Positions 23,780 through 33,845 of a stretch of DNA of 64,000 nucleotides are shown here, piece after piece. A program made the translations under genes and the position numbers. Below the pieces are notes generated by a model. The model was not told the DNA's origin and made no database searches. It worked only from the letters and a program-made list of their open reading frames with translations. Source of the DNA: Actinomadura sp. GC306 (GTDB taxonomy: Bacteria; Actinomycetota; Actinomycetes; Streptosporangiales; Streptosporangiaceae); the NCBI RefSeq assembly GCF_004348665.1, contig NZ_SMKM01000007.1, positions 1-64,000 of the forward strand, in the 5' to 3' direction. Each line of letters opens with the position of its first letter. Within the stretch, counting starts at the first letter, position 1.

Positions 23780-23794
23780 GAGACGGACCGTCTC
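23780..23794. promoter_or_regulatory. TetR operator site 2 (perfect palindrome)
   Basis: GAGACGG-A-CCGTCTC is a perfect 7-bp inverted repeat placed downstream of the forward -10 of the SDR promoter, where a bound repressor would block transcription. Adjacent extra half-site sequence (GTCTC at 23795-23799) may widen the site. Confidence 0.75.
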
Positions 23795-23816
23795 GTCTCA
23801 TATGAACGGAGAGCCC

Positions 23817-24638
23817 ATGACAACCGGAAGAGTCTGGTTCATCACCGGCGCGTCGCGGGGCCTCGGCAGGGCGTTCGCCGAGGCGGCGCTCAGTGCGGGA
23901 GACCGCGTCGTGGGAGCGGCGCGCGACCTCAGCCCGCTCGCGGACCTGGCCGCCGCGCATCCGGACGACCTCGTGCTCCTGACGCTGGACGTCACCGACC
24001 GGGCGGCCGTCCAGAAGGCGGTCGACGAGGCCGTGGCGGCGTTCGGCCGGCTCGACGTCGTGGTCAACAACGCGGGCGCGATGCTGCTCGGCATGGTCGA
24101 GGAGGCCACCGAGGAGGAGATCCGCGCCCAGTTCGACGTCAACTTCTTCGGCGCGGTCTGGGTGACGCAGGCCGTCGTACCGCACCTGCGCGCCCAGGGG
24201 TCCGGGCACATCATGCAGGTCACCACGATGGGGACCGGCGGCGGCGTCGCGTCCACCGGCTTCTACGTGGCGAGCAAGTCGGCGCTCGACGCGCTCGGCC
24301 AAGCGCTCGCGATGGAGCTGGCGCCGTTCGGGATCAAGGTGACGATCGTCCAGCCGGGCGGCTACGGCACGGACCTTTTCACGCTGGGGACCACGATGGC
24401 GGAGCCACGTTCCGAGTACGGGGAGCTCCGCGCCCGGCTGGCCGAGATGTGGGGCGAGGACGCGGGTCCCGACCCGCGCACCGCCGCTCCGGTGGTCATG
24501 GAACTGGCCGACCTGGCGGAACCGCCGCTGCGCCTGATCGTCGGCGGCGCGTCCTACGACATGGTGCGCCAAATGGAGGAGGCCCGCGCCGCCGAGTACC
24601 GCGCCTGGGAGCACCTGAGCCGCAAGGCTCCCGGCTGA
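23817..24638 (+). CDS. Classical short-chain dehydrogenase/reductase
   Basis: A 273-residue NAD(P)-dependent SDR. TGASRGLG is the cofactor motif, NNAG the structural motif, and YVASK the catalytic Tyr-Lys pair. The ATG at 23817 has GGAG at proper spacing; an in-frame ATG at 23802 is less likely. The gene is divergent from a TetR gene and behind two operators, so it is probably induced by the TetR ligand, perhaps its substrate. The substrate is unknown; this class is common in redox detoxification. Confidence 0.88.
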   Translation: MTTGRVWFITGASRGLGRAFAEAALSAGDRVVGAARDLSPLADLAAAHPDDLVLLTLDVTDRAAVQKAVDEAVAAFGRLDVVVNNAGAMLLGMVEEATEEEIRAQFDVNFFGAVWVTQAVVPHLRAQGSGHIMQVTTMGTGGGVASTGFYVASKSALDALGQALAMELAPFGIKVTIVQPGGYGTDLFTLGTTMAEPRSEYGELRARLAEMWGEDAGPDPRTAAPVVMELADLAEPPLRLIVGGASYDMVRQMEEARAAEYRAWEHLSRKAPG

Positions 24639-24666
24639 CTTAGCTGGTGTTCCCGGTGGGGGAGAT

Positions 24667-24681
24667 TGTTCCTGGGGAACA
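24667..24681. promoter_or_regulatory. Short palindrome before the asparagine-synthetase-like gene
   Basis: TGTTCC-TGG-GGAACA is a perfect 6-bp inverted repeat lying 51 bp before the ATG at 24733. It could be an operator; no adjacent regulator points to a binding protein. Confidence 0.4.
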
Positions 24682-24732
24682 TGTCGGTTCGCGTTCATCG
24701 GCTGTTCGTGCGGTGGTGGTTGGGTGCCGCGT

Positions 24733-26547
24733 ATGCGCGCTTGCCTGGCCGTCTCCGCACGGGAACCCGATCGGCCGATCCTCCACGAGGTACTGGCGGC
24801 TGCCCGGTGGGCCATCGCCGAGGCGGTGCCCGCGCCCGCCGACGGGTGGCGGACCGCCGAATGGATCTCCCCGGACGGCGGAACCGCGCTGCTCGCCTGG
24901 TCGAACGAGCCCCGGGAGGACCCCTTCCCGGAGCCGATCCTCACGTCCGGGGGCCGGGTCCTGGCCTACTGCGGCTACCTGGGCGCCAAGGGCGACAGCG
25001 ACCTGCTGCTGGACGCCGCGGCCCTCGGCGACGACCTCGACGGCATCGGCGGGTGCTTCTCGGTTTTCCGCGCCGGGCCGGACGGCTTCGAGGCCGCGAC
25101 GTCCGTCACGCGCGCCTGCCCCGTCTACCACGCCGAGGCGGGCGGCCTGCGGTTCGCGGCGTCCCGCGCCCTGCTGGCGCACCTGGCGGCGCGCGCCGCG
25201 GCGACCGGGCTGAGCCGCCCGGCGCCCGCCTACGACGTGCCGGCGCTGCAGTCGATGGTGCGGCACGGGTTCTTCGTCACCGACGAGACGCCGTTCGAGG
25301 GCGTGCGGGCCGTGCCGAACGCGGCCACGCTCGTCGCGCGGCGCGGCCGGGCCGTCGACGTCGTCCAGCGCCCGCTGCCCGAGCAGGGACCCGTCCCGCG
25401 CGGCCGGAAGGAGGCGCGCGAGCGGGTGGAGCCGCTGGCGGAGGCGCTGCTGGCGGCCGTGGAGCCGTTCAAGCGGCACGACCGGCCGATGCGGCTGGCG
25501 CTGTCCGGCGGGCGCGACAGCCGGTTGATCGCCGCCGCCTGCCACGCCGCCGGGGTGCCGTTCTTCGGGGCGACCCACGGCCTGGCCGGCAGCCCCGACG
25601 TGGTGCTGGCGCAGCGGGTCGCCGAGGTCCTGGGCGTGGAGTGCGAGGTGACGATCGACAAGCAGCGGTCCGGCGCGGTCGTCGTCCGGCACCCGCTGCG
25701 GCGCGCCCACGCCCTCGTCCGCATGTGCGAGGGCATGAACTCGGCCTACGAGGGCGTCAACCGGTGGGCGCCCTTCGACCCCGAGCCGCGCAGCTCGGGG
25801 TCCGGCGGGGAGCGGCTGCGCGGCGGTTTCCTGTCAGACCAGAAGGACCTGAGCCGCGACGGCGTCCACCGCCGCCTCAAGACCGTCTTCCTGGCACAGA
25901 GCGAGTTCCTCAACGCGGACGCCAATGCGTGCGCACAGCGTCTCTACGACCAGTGGGTCGCCCGCTACGACCGGGACGGCGTCGACATCCTCGACAAGCT
26001 CCACATGTTCTACAAGACCGGCCGCTGGCTCGCGGGCTCCCACACGGCGACGCTCATGAACTGGGCCTACTACCACCCGTTCCTCGACAACCGCGTGGCC
26101 CGCGCCGCGCTGGCGCTGCCCGTGGAGTGGCGGCTGAGCGAGGAACCGCTCGCGCTGGTCATGCACATGCTCGCGCCGCGGCTGCGGGACGTCCCGTTCG
26201 ACGGCAAGCGGTGGCGGTTCGAGGAGCGGCGGCCCCGCTCGCTGCGCGAATGGCCGGCCTGGCGGCGCCGCGCCACCCCGCCCGCCACGTCGGCCGGCGG
26301 GTTCAACTGGCGCAAGTCCTACGGCCCGGAGCTGGCGGACGTGTTCCGCGAGCACATCCTGAACGGGCCGCCCGAGCTGTTCGCCATCCTCGACCGCGCC
26401 GCCGTGGAGCGGCGGCTGGCGGAGGTGCCGCCGCGCCGCCCCGGGCAGAGCTGGCACCTGCTCTCGCTGGCCGTCCTGCTCTCGGACGCGTGGCGCGAAC
26501 CCGAACCGGCCGACCTCCCGGACATCGAGGTCCCCGTCCCAAGATGA
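24733..26547 (+). CDS. Asparagine synthetase-like amidoligase without the Ntn glutaminase Cys
   Basis: About 604 residues; ATG 24733 is chosen, GTG 24724 is possible, and neither has a strong Shine-Dalgarno. The N-terminal half is a degenerate class-II glutaminase fold (ACPVYHAEAGGLRFAASRAL) that lacks the initial Met-Cys needed for glutaminase activity. The C-terminal half has the AMP-forming PPi-loop MRLALSGGRDSRLIAAACHA and later domain-typical HPFLDNRVARAAL. Such proteins form amides or lactams from carboxylates (beta-lactam synthetase, lasso-peptide cyclases). No precursor peptide or biosynthetic partner is next to it, so its reaction is open. Confidence 0.78.
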   Translation: MRACLAVSAREPDRPILHEVLAAARWAIAEAVPAPADGWRTAEWISPDGGTALLAWSNEPREDPFPEPILTSGGRVLAYCGYLGAKGDSDLLLDAAALGDDLDGIGGCFSVFRAGPDGFEAATSVTRACPVYHAEAGGLRFAASRALLAHLAARAAATGLSRPAPAYDVPALQSMVRHGFFVTDETPFEGVRAVPNAATLVARRGRAVDVVQRPLPEQGPVPRGRKEARERVEPLAEALLAAVEPFKRHDRPMRLALSGGRDSRLIAAACHAAGVPFFGATHGLAGSPDVVLAQRVAEVLGVECEVTIDKQRSGAVVVRHPLRRAHALVRMCEGMNSAYEGVNRWAPFDPEPRSSGSGGERLRGGFLSDQKDLSRDGVHRRLKTVFLAQSEFLNADANACAQRLYDQWVARYDRDGVDILDKLHMFYKTGRWLAGSHTATLMNWAYYHPFLDNRVARAALALPVEWRLSEEPLALVMHMLAPRLRDVPFDGKRWRFEERRPRSLREWPAWRRRATPPATSAGGFNWRKSYGPELADVFREHILNGPPELFAILDRAAVERRLAEVPPRRPGQSWHLLSLAVLLSDAWREPEPADLPDIEVPVPR

Positions 26548-26644
26548 CCCACCGCCCAGCGCCCCACTGGGACACCCGCACGCTGGACGCTCCGAGCACC
26601 CAATAAGATCATCGCGATCTTGGTCGGGCGACGGAACGGTCTAC

Positions 26645-27151
26645 ATGCGAGTGCGGTCTTTGCTGGTCTTGCTGCCGTTGGTGACCCTCCTTGGATGCGG
26701 GGGCGGCGAGAAGACGGAGGCGGCCGATCCCGGCACGTCGGCGAGCCCGGCGGCGACGCCGGCGAGCCCGGTTGTGGAGAGCACCTCTGCGGCTCCCGTG
26801 CCGACGACGTCCAGCCCGGCCCCCACACGCACGGCGGAGCGGACGAGGCCCGCCGCTCCGGTCAGTCACCCGGCCGCGGGCTTCTGGGAGGGCCCCAAGC
26901 CGTCCAGCGGCAGCAAGCCGACCATGATGATCGGCAACGACGGCGCCCTGCAGATGCGATCCGACGGATTCCTCTGCAAGGGGAAGGCCACCCCGAGCAG
27001 CCGCACGTTCGAGCTCAGATTCACCCAGTGCGTCGTGCCTCTCCCGGTGGTCGTGGCCACCCTCTCCGCCGACGCCCAGAAGATGACGGTCGTCGAGACC
27101 AAGAGGGACGGCACGAAGAAGAGCTCGACTTGGCGCCGCTTCAGCGCATGA
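26645..27151 (+). CDS. Secreted lipoprotein of unknown function
   Basis: A 168-residue protein. The N-terminus MRVRSLLVLLPLVTLLGCGG is a lipoprotein signal with lipobox LLGC. It is followed by about 50 residues of Ser/Thr/Pro/Ala-rich linker and a small domain with a Cys pair (GFLCKGKA and FTQCVVP) that may form a disulfide. It should sit on the outer face of the membrane. I do not recognise the domain. The transcription unit appears to be its own. Confidence 0.75.
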   Translation: MRVRSLLVLLPLVTLLGCGGGEKTEAADPGTSASPAATPASPVVESTSAAPVPTTSSPAPTRTAERTRPAAPVSHPAAGFWEGPKPSSGSKPTMMIGNDGALQMRSDGFLCKGKATPSSRTFELRFTQCVVPLPVVVATLSADAQKMTVVETKRDGTKKSSTWRRFSA

Positions 27152-27198
27152 CCGGGCGCCGTTCGCAGGCGTGAAGGGAACGCAAATATTGCGCCGAT

Positions 27199-27214
27199 AC
27201 CCCCGTTCGGGGGT
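27199..27214. terminator. GC palindrome after the lipoprotein gene
   Basis: ACCCCCGTTCGGGGGT is a perfect 16-bp palindrome 48 bp after the lipoprotein stop and 66 bp before the acyl-CoA ligase start. It may be a terminator stem or an operator for the ligase operon; there is no U tract. Confidence 0.45.
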
Positions 27215-27279
27215 GGCGTGTGTCACGCGGTATGGCGACGATCCTCGTACGGGTGTCCGTGCGGCTTCGAGGAGAGACC

Positions 27280-29007
27280 ATGCCCGCAGTCGAGTTCCGT
27301 GCGGCGCGCGACTTCCTGCTCGCGCATCGCGATGACTACGCGACCGCGTACGAGAAGTTCCGGTGGCCGGTGCTGACCGGCTTCAACTGGGCGCTGGACT
27401 GGTTCGACGAGCTCGCGAAGAACAACGACTCCCCCGCGCTGTGGATCGTGGAGGAGGACGGGTCCGAGGCCAGGTACACCTTCGGGGAGCTGTCGCGGCG
27501 GTCCAGCCAGGCGGCGAACCTGCTGCGGCGCAGCGGGGTGCGGCGCGGCGACCGGATCATCCTGATGCTCGGCAACCAGGTCGAGCTGTGGGAGACCGTG
27601 CTCGCGGCGATGAAGATCGGCGCGGTGCTGATCCCGTCCACGCCGCTGCTGGGCACCGCGGACCTTCAGGACCGGCTGACCCGCGGCGGCGCCCGGCACG
27701 TGGTCGTCGGCTCCGACCACACCGGCAAGTTCGACGGCGTCCAGGGCGAGTACACGCGGATCGCCGTGGGCGACCCGGTGGACGGGTGGGTGGACTACGC
27801 CGGCGCGTACGAGGAGGCGGAGTCGTTCACCCCCTACGGCATCACCATGTCGCAGGACACGCTGCTGCTGTACTTCACGTCCGGGACGACCGCGAAGCCG
27901 AAGCTCGTCGAGCACACGCACGCGACGTACCCGGCCGGGCACCTGTCCACGATGTACTGGCTCGGGCTGCGGCCCGGGGACGTCCACCTGAACATCTCGT
28001 CGCCCGGCTGGGCCAAGCACGCGTGGAGCAACGTCTTCGCGCCGTGGAACGCCGAGGCGTGCGTGTTCATCTTCAACTACACGCGGTTCGACGCCGAGCG
28101 GCTGCTCGACACGATCGAGCGGTGCGGCATCACGAGCTTCTGCGCGCCGCCGACCGTGTGGCGGATGCTGATCCAGGCCGACCTCGGCCGGCTCGCCACG
28201 CCGCCGCGGGAGGTCGTCGCGGCCGGTGAGCCGCTGAACCCCGAGGTCATCGAGCGGGTCAAGGACGCGTGGGGCAAGACGATCCGCGACGGGTTCGGGC
28301 AGACCGAGACCACGGTGCAGATCGCGAACACGCCGGGGCAGCCCGTGAAACCGGGGTCGATGGGACGCGCCGCGCCCGGCTACAAGGTTGCGCTGATCGA
28401 CCCGCTGACCGGGCGGCCCGGGGACGAGGGCGAGATCTGCCTTGAGCTGGAGGACCGTCCACTCGGGCTGATGGTCGGCTACCACGGCGACGAGGCGCGC
28501 ACCGAGGAGGCGATGGCGGGCGGTTACTACCACACGGGCGACATCGGCTCCCGCGACGAGGACGGGTACATCACCTACGTCGGGCGCGCCGACGACGTGT
28601 TCAAGGCGTCCGACTACAAGATCTCGCCGTTCGAGCTGGAGAGCGTGCTGATCGAGCACGAGGCGGTGGCGGAGGCCGCGGTGGTGCCGTCGCCCGACCC
28701 GGTGCGGGCGGCCGTGCCGAAGGCGTACGTGACGCTCGCGAACGGCTGGGAACCCGGCGCGGAGACCGCGAAGGCGATCTTCGAGCACAGCCGGGCCCAG
28801 CTGTCGCCGTACAAGCGGATCCGGCGGCTGGAGTTCGCCGAGCTGCCCAAGACGATCTCCGGCAAGATCCGCCGCGTGGAGCTGCGGACGAGCGAGTTCG
28901 ACAAGCACCCCGGGTCGGACCCCGGTGGGGGGACGACCCCCCACACCCCCCGGAACGACATCGGTGATCGCCCGGAGAACGAGTACCGGGAGGAGGACCT
29001 GCGATGA
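27280..29007 (+). CDS. AMP-dependent acyl-CoA synthetase (medium-chain type)
   Basis: A 575-residue adenylate-forming ligase. The phosphate loop is [17 protein letters not shown], the adenylate motif is DGFGQTETT, the hinge region is [19 protein letters not shown], and the catalytic Lys lies in [10 protein letters not shown]. It activates a carboxylic acid to its CoA thioester. The start ATG 27280 is chosen for its GAGGAGAGACC Shine-Dalgarno. The C-terminal 30 residues are a disordered Gly/Thr/Pro tail. The stop overlaps the start of a second ligase, suggesting a shared degradation or activation pathway. Confidence 0.9.
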   Translation: MPAVEFRAARDFLLAHRDDYATAYEKFRWPVLTGFNWALDWFDELAKNNDSPALWIVEEDGSEARYTFGELSRRSSQAANLLRRSGVRRGDRIILMLGNQVELWETVLAAMKIGAVLIPSTPLLGTADLQDRLTRGGARHVVVGSDHTGKFDGVQGEYTRIAVGDPVDGWVDYAGAYEEAESFTPYGITMSQDTLLLYFTSGTTAKPKLVEHTHATYPAGHLSTMYWLGLRPGDVHLNISSPGWAKHAWSNVFAPWNAEACVFIFNYTRFDAERLLDTIERCGITSFCAPPTVWRMLIQADLGRLATPPREVVAAGEPLNPEVIERVKDAWGKTIRDGFGQTETTVQIANTPGQPVKPGSMGRAAPGYKVALIDPLTGRPGDEGEICLELEDRPLGLMVGYHGDEARTEEAMAGGYYHTGDIGSRDEDGYITYVGRADDVFKASDYKISPFELESVLIEHEAVAEAAVVPSPDPVRAAVPKAYVTLANGWEPGAETAKAIFEHSRAQLSPYKRIRRLEFAELPKTISGKIRRVELRTSEFDKHPGSDPGGGTTPHTPRNDIGDRPENEYREEDLR

Positions 29008-30647
29008 CGCCGTCCTACGCGTCGGGCGTCTCGGCCGTCCCGCTGCTGGGCGACACGATCGGCGCGAACCTGGACCGGGCGGTCGCCGCGTTCCCCGAAC
29101 GCGACGCGCTCGTCGAGATGGCCACCGGCCGCCGCTGGACCTACGAGCGGTTCGCCGACGACGTCGAGGCCGTCGCGCTCGGCCTGCGCGGCCGCGGCGT
29201 CGCCAAGGGCGACCGCGTCGGGATCTGGGCGCCGAACTGCGCGGAGTGGATGCTCGTCCAGTACGCCACCGCCAAGCTCGGCGCGATCCTCGTCAACATC
29301 AACCCCGCGTACCGCGTACACGAGCTGGAGTTCGTCCTCGACCAGGCGGGCATCAGGACGCTGGTCGCGGCGAAGGCGTTCAAGACGTCGGACTACGCGG
29401 CGATGATCGAGGAGGTCCGGCCGAAGTGCCCCGCGCTCCAGGACGTCGTGCTGATCGGCGGCCCGGAGTGGGACGAGCTCGTGGAGTCGGGCCGCGCGGA
29501 CGACCCGTCCGCACTCACGGGGATCGGCCTGACGCTCGGCGCCGACGACCCCATCAACATCCAGTACACGTCCGGGACGACGGGCTTCCCCAAGGGCGCG
29601 ACGCTCTCGCACCACAACATCCTGAACAACGGCTACTTCGTCGGTGAGCTCTGCGGCTACGACGAGGAGGACCGCGTGTGCGTCCCGGTTCCCTTCTACC
29701 ACTGCTTCGGCATGGTCATGGGGAACCTGGCGGCCACCAGCCACGGCGCCTGCGTCGTGATCCCCGCGCCGGCGTTCGACCCGAAGGCGACGCTGGACGC
29801 GGTCGCCGCCGAGCGGTGCACGTCGCTGTACGGGGTGCCGACGATGTTCATCGCCGTCCTGGCCGAGCCGTCGCTGGCCGACCTGGACCTGTCCGCGCTG
29901 CGCACCGGCATCATGGCCGGGTCGCCGTGCCCGGTCGAGGTGATGAAGCAGGTCATCGAGCGGCTCGGGATGGCCGAGGTCGCGATCTGCTACGGCATGA
30001 CTGAGACGTCGCCGGTGTCGACGCAGACCCGCGCGGGCGACTCCCTCGACCGCCGCGTGTCCACGGTCGGGACCGTGCACCCGCATCTGGAGGTCAAGAT
30101 CGTCGACCCGGCGTCCGGGACGACGGTGCCGCGCGGCGAGCCGGGGGAGTTCTGCACGCGCGGCTACTCGGTGATGCTGGGCTACTGGGAGGAACCGGAG
30201 CGGACGGCGGAGGCCGTCGACGCGGCGCGCTGGATGCACACCGGCGACCTCGCGGTGATGGACGACGACGGCTACGTCACCATCACCGGCCGCATCAAGG
30301 ACATGGTCATCCGGGGTGGCGAGAACATCTACCCGCGCGAGATCGAGGAGTTCCTCTACACCCACCCCGACATCGTGGACGCGCAGGTCATCGGCGTCCC
30401 GGACGAGAAGTACGGCGAGGAGCTGATGGCGTGGGTGCGGCTTCGCGAGGGCGCGCCGGGCCTCACCGCCGGGGAGCTGCGCGCGTTCTGCGAGGGCAGG
30501 CTCGCCCACTTCAAGATCCCGCGCTACGTCCACGTCGTGGACGAGTTCCCGATGACGGTCACCGGCAAGGTCCGCAAGGTGCAGATGCGCGACGAGGCCG
30601 CCGCGATCCTCGGGCTGGCCGAGCGGCCCGAGACCGGCGACACCTGA
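29004..30647 (+). CDS. AMP-dependent fatty-acid-type acyl-CoA ligase
   Basis: A 547-residue ligase of the FadD type. Motifs are [47 protein letters not shown] and the catalytic Lys in [14 protein letters not shown]. It is co-translated with the ligase upstream (ATGA). Chain-length preference cannot be read from the sequence. A GAF-LuxR regulator gene follows on the same strand and may control the pair. Confidence 0.9.
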   Translation: MTPSYASGVSAVPLLGDTIGANLDRAVAAFPERDALVEMATGRRWTYERFADDVEAVALGLRGRGVAKGDRVGIWAPNCAEWMLVQYATAKLGAILVNINPAYRVHELEFVLDQAGIRTLVAAKAFKTSDYAAMIEEVRPKCPALQDVVLIGGPEWDELVESGRADDPSALTGIGLTLGADDPINIQYTSGTTGFPKGATLSHHNILNNGYFVGELCGYDEEDRVCVPVPFYHCFGMVMGNLAATSHGACVVIPAPAFDPKATLDAVAAERCTSLYGVPTMFIAVLAEPSLADLDLSALRTGIMAGSPCPVEVMKQVIERLGMAEVAICYGMTETSPVSTQTRAGDSLDRRVSTVGTVHPHLEVKIVDPASGTTVPRGEPGEFCTRGYSVMLGYWEEPERTAEAVDAARWMHTGDLAVMDDDGYVTITGRIKDMVIRGGENIYPREIEEFLYTHPDIVDAQVIGVPDEKYGEELMAWVRLREGAPGLTAGELRAFCEGRLAHFKIPRYVHVVDEFPMTVTGKVRKVQMRDEAAAILGLAERPETGDT

Positions 30648-30712
30648 CAAGAGCGGAGTTTCCGGGCTCCCGGCCCTTTCGTGCCGGGTCCCGGGCGCGG
30701 CATCCTCGGGTC

Positions 30713-31594
30713 ATGGGTGCGCCTACGGCGAGCGGCCGTCCCCCCAGGATGTCGCGCGACGACGCGGGTTCCGTCCGGTCTGCGGTGCTGTCGCTGCAGC
30801 GCGCGACCGGCCTTCCCGTGGTGTTCGGCGGCGCGGTGCTCGGGGGCGCCGTGCCCGGCGGCGGGCAGGACCGCCTGCGCATCACCGAACTGGTCGGCAA
30901 CACCACCGACTCGCTGGACGGCCTCGTCGTGCACAGCGGCAGCGGCCTCGGCGGCAAGGCGATGGCGATGGGGCGCCCCCTGTGGGTGAGCAACTATCCG
31001 TGCTCGGCGTCGATCAGCCACGACTACGACAAGCCGGTCGGGCGGGAGGGGCTGCTGTCGATCGTCGCGGTGCCGGTCGTCGTCCGGCGGCGGGTCCGCG
31101 GCGTCCTGTACGGGGCGCTGCGCGAGCCGCTGTCGCTCGCCGACCGCGTCGTGGGCGCGGCCGTCGACGCCGCCCGCGACCTCGAACAGGACCTCGCGGT
31201 CCGGGACCGGGCGGACGAGGCGCTGGCCCGCGCGCGGCCGGGCACGTCCACGTCGCGGTGGGAGGAGGTCAGGGCCGTCCACGCGGAACTGCGGGCCCTG
31301 GCGGAGGAGGTCGAGGACCTGCCGACGCGCGACCGGCTGCGGGAGGCGTCACTGCGGCTGGCCGCCGCCGGGCTGGACGAGCCGGACCCCGCCCCGCGCC
31401 CCGCGCTGTCGCCCCGGGAGCTGGACGTCCTGTCGTACGTCGCGATGGGCTGCACCAACGCGGAGGCCGCCGGACGCCTCGGGCTGCTCCCCGAGACGGT
31501 GAAGAGCTACCTGCGCTCGGCGATGCGCAAGCTCGACAGCCACACCCGCCTGGAGGCGGTCACCACCGCCCGCCGGGCGGGCCTCCTGCCTTGA
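30713..31594 (+). CDS. GAF-domain LuxR-family transcriptional regulator
   Basis: About 293 residues from ATG 30713; ATG 30749 (MSRDDAGS) with an AGG just upstream is a credible alternative. The N-terminal 170 residues form a GAF-like sensor (LVVHSGSGLGGKAMAMGRPL and SIVAVPVVVRRRVRGVLYGA). A coiled linker follows, and the C-terminal LuxR HTH is LSPRELDVLSYVAMG and LLPETVKSYLRSAMRKL. This GAF-LuxR type is common in actinomycetes and often neighbours acyl-CoA or short-chain acid genes, consistent with the ligase pair upstream. Confidence 0.85.
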   Translation: MGAPTASGRPPRMSRDDAGSVRSAVLSLQRATGLPVVFGGAVLGGAVPGGGQDRLRITELVGNTTDSLDGLVVHSGSGLGGKAMAMGRPLWVSNYPCSASISHDYDKPVGREGLLSIVAVPVVVRRRVRGVLYGALREPLSLADRVVGAAVDAARDLEQDLAVRDRADEALARARPGTSTSRWEEVRAVHAELRALAEEVEDLPTRDRLREASLRLAAAGLDEPDPAPRPALSPRELDVLSYVAMGCTNAEAAGRLGLLPETVKSYLRSAMRKLDSHTRLEAVTTARRAGLLP

Positions 31595-31896
31595 GGGCCG
31601 GAAGGAACCGCGGGGCCGCGCGGCTTCTCGGCACGGACCACGGCCGGCGACGGGGTCAGCGTGGCGTCGGGTGGACGGTGTCCAGCACAGATCGGCCCCC
31701 GTGGCGCACTGCCTGGACGGATCGTTCACCAAGCGCCGGCTGCGCCGGGCCTTGGTCGCACGGGCGTCCCGCCTCGTCCGGGTCGGGGACGTCCGGCCCT
31801 CGATCTTGCAGTGGAAACCGTAACACCTCTGCGAACAGAGTCGTTCATGTAATTGATTTCCTCGCGGTACCGGCTACCCGTTGGTAGCTTGGCGGC
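31595..31896. other. Intergenic region before the TetR gene
   Basis: A 302-bp gap. The first half is GC-rich with small GC hairpins (CCGCGGGGCCGCGCGG around 31610) that may end the LuxR transcript. From about 31800 the sequence becomes AT-richer and carries the promoter and operator of the following TetR gene. No convincing coding sequence was found. Confidence 0.55.
31873..31890 (+). promoter_or_regulatory. TetR self-operator overlapping a leaderless -10
   Basis: GCTACC-CGTT-GGTAGC (31873-31888) is a perfect 6-bp inverted repeat, with a further half-site GGTACC at 31866. It overlaps a -10-like TAGCTT (31885-31890) that ends 6 nt before the GTG start at 31897. The gene is therefore probably leaderless and autorepressed. 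Confidence 0.6.
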
Positions 31897-32538
31897 GTGG
31901 ACTCCGACGGCCTCCCCTCCCTGCCGCGCGGGCGCCATAAGCTGACCCGCGAACAGGTCGCGGCATCGCAGCGGGAGCGCCTGCTCCAGGGCATGACGCA
32001 CGCGGCCGGGGAGAAGGGGTACGCCCGTACCTCCGTCGCCGACGTGCTGAAGCGGGCGCGCGTGTCCCGCGAGACGTTCTACGAGAACTTCGCCGACAAG
32101 CAGGCGTGCTTCCTCGCGGCCTACGAGGCTTCGGCGGAGCGGTACCTGCGCACCGTGGACGAGGCGCTCGCCGCCGACGGGCCGGTGATGGCCAGGCTGG
32201 AGCGCGCGCTGCGCGGCTTCCTGCGGGAGCTGGCCGCCGACGCGAGCGCGGCCCGCACGTTCCTGGTGGAGATCTACGCGGTGGGGCCGGCGGCGACGGT
32301 GCCCCGGTACCGGGTGCTGGACGGCTTCATCGAGACCATCGACGGGCTGCTGGCGGAGGACGAGCGGTTCCGCGCGCTGCCCGATCCCGAGTTCGCGGTG
32401 CGGATGCTCGTCGGCGGGATCGCGTCGCTGGTGACCGCGCAGGTCGCGATGGGCCGGCACGCGTCGCTGCCCAAGCTCAGCGCGCCGATCCTCACGCACG
32501 TCAAGTCGCTGCTGGGTCAGAACCACGTCCGGACGTAG
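31897..32538 (+). CDS. TetR/AcrR-family transcriptional regulator
   Basis: A 213-residue protein. The HTH is SVADVLKRARVSRETFYENF, followed by DKQACFLAAYEASAERYL, the usual TetR continuation, and a ligand-binding domain. GTG start with no Shine-Dalgarno and an operator/-10 immediately upstream, so the message is probably leaderless. Its 3' end overlaps the end of the convergent PLP-enzyme gene by 22 bp, which may allow antisense coupling. The target genes are unknown apart from itself. Confidence 0.88.
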   Translation: MDSDGLPSLPRGRHKLTREQVAASQRERLLQGMTHAAGEKGYARTSVADVLKRARVSRETFYENFADKQACFLAAYEASAERYLRTVDEALAADGPVMARLERALRGFLRELAADASAARTFLVEIYAVGPAATVPRYRVLDGFIETIDGLLAEDERFRALPDPEFAVRMLVGGIASLVTAQVAMGRHASLPKLSAPILTHVKSLLGQNHVRT

Positions 32539-33803
32539 TCCACGACGGCGGGGTTCCCGGCGTCGGCGTCGTCCACGACCGGTATCAGCGTCCACTTGTC
32601 GAGGGCGGTGCACGGGTGCGAGAGCCCGAGCCGCACCACGTCGCCGACCTCGGCCGAGCCGTCCACCAGGTAGGCGTGCTGGTCGTTGAGCGCGGTCACC
32701 CGGGCGCCTTCGAGGGGTTCGGTGCCCCTGCCCCGGACGAACTGCGGCTCCGGCATGCCCGAGTCGAAGGGCAGGTCGCGGCGGCCCGCGTCCAGGATCG
32801 CCAGCGCCGGCTCCGGGCGGGACACGACCCGCGTCCACGCGTGCATCGCCGAGCGCAGCCGCGGCCCGCCGCCGTCCGAGCCCCGCGCGAACGGCGAGAT
32901 GCCCCGGTAGAACCCGTCGTCGTGGACGATGTACGCGCCCGATCGCAGCACGACCCGGCCGTCGAGCCCGCCGAGCACCTCCGCGACCTGGTCGAAGAAC
33001 GCGCTGCCGCCCGCCGAAACGACGGGCTCGTCGACCTCGTAGTCCAGCCCGCCGTGCAGGTTCGCGAGCCTGCGCAGGTAGGCGTGCACGGTGCGGCGGC
33101 CGTCCTCGGACGCGTCCCGCGCGAGGACGCCCTCGTACCCGGCGATCCCCGCGAGCCGGAGGGTAAGGGCGCCGCGGACGGCGTCGGCGACCCGCCGCGC
33201 GTCGCCGTCATCGCGGACACCCGCGCGCCCGTTCGGGCCGCCGAGTTCGACGCACACGTGGACCGGGCGCTGCGCGCGAGCCATGCGCAGCGCCTCGTCC
33301 ATCAGCTCGACCGCGCGCACGGAGTCGACCCAGCAGAAAAACTCGAACCCGGGGTGCAGGTCCTGCTCGGCGGCCAGCCACGCGAGGCCGGCCGGGTCGA
33401 GGAGGGCGTTGGCGAGGACGACGCGGCGGACGCCGAACGCGCGGGCGACGCGGAGCTGCGGCAGGTTCGCGAGCGTGATGCCCCAGGCGCCGGCGTCGAG
33501 CTGCGCCCGCCACAGCGCCGGGGCCATCGTGGTCTTGCCGTGCGGGGCGAGGTCCAGCCCGGCCTCCGCCGCCCACTCGGCCATCACCCGGACGTTGTGG
33601 CCGAGGGCGCCCGCGTCGAGGGTGAGGAGCGGCGTCCCGAAATCGGCCAGGGGCAGCCGCGCCCGGCGGGCCTCGGCGACCGTCATGCCGTGCGCCGACA
33701 CGGGGATCGCCTTGAACCGCCAGTCGAGCCGCTCCGCATCGAGCGCGTCCACCGCCGTACCGTCGATGCCCACCCGTGACCTCCCGCCGGATCGAGATCC
33801 CAT
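32517..33803 (-). CDS. D-serine/D-threonine-type ammonia-lyase or aldolase (PLP, alanine-racemase fold)
   Basis: A 428-residue fold-type III PLP enzyme. The PLP-binding Lys lies in LAPHGKTTMAP. The C-terminal LGLSHPCTALDKW supplies the His and Cys that bind the metal in D-serine dehydratase and D-threonine aldolase relatives. The ATG at 33803 has TAGGAGG at good spacing. It probably degrades a D-hydroxy-amino acid. It is divergent from the polysaccharide deacetylase with only 42 bp between, so their promoters overlap, and a cell-wall-turnover link is possible but inferred. Confidence 0.85.
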   Translation of the reverse strand: MGSRSGGRSRVGIDGTAVDALDAERLDWRFKAIPVSAHGMTVAEARRARLPLADFGTPLLTLDAGALGHNVRVMAEWAAEAGLDLAPHGKTTMAPALWRAQLDAGAWGITLANLPQLRVARAFGVRRVVLANALLDPAGLAWLAAEQDLHPGFEFFCWVDSVRAVELMDEALRMARAQRPVHVCVELGGPNGRAGVRDDGDARRVADAVRGALTLRLAGIAGYEGVLARDASEDGRRTVHAYLRRLANLHGGLDYEVDEPVVSAGGSAFFDQVAEVLGGLDGRVVLRSGAYIVHDDGFYRGISPFARGSDGGGPRLRSAMHAWTRVVSRPEPALAILDAGRRDLPFDSGMPEPQFVRGRGTEPLEGARVTALNDQHAYLVDGSAEVGDVVRLGLSHPCTALDKWTLIPVVDDADAGNPAVVDYVRTWF

Positions 33804-33832
33804 AGCAACCTCCTACCCGCGCAAAACACCGA

Positions 33833-33838
33833 TAGCGT
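33833..33838 (+). promoter_or_regulatory. -10 element for a probable leaderless mRNA (deacetylase gene)
   Basis: TAGCGT ends 7 nt before the GTG at 33846, the spacing expected if transcription begins at the start codon. No Shine-Dalgarno precedes GTG 33846, which supports a leaderless message. Confidence 0.5.
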
Positions 33839-33845
33839 TGGCCTT

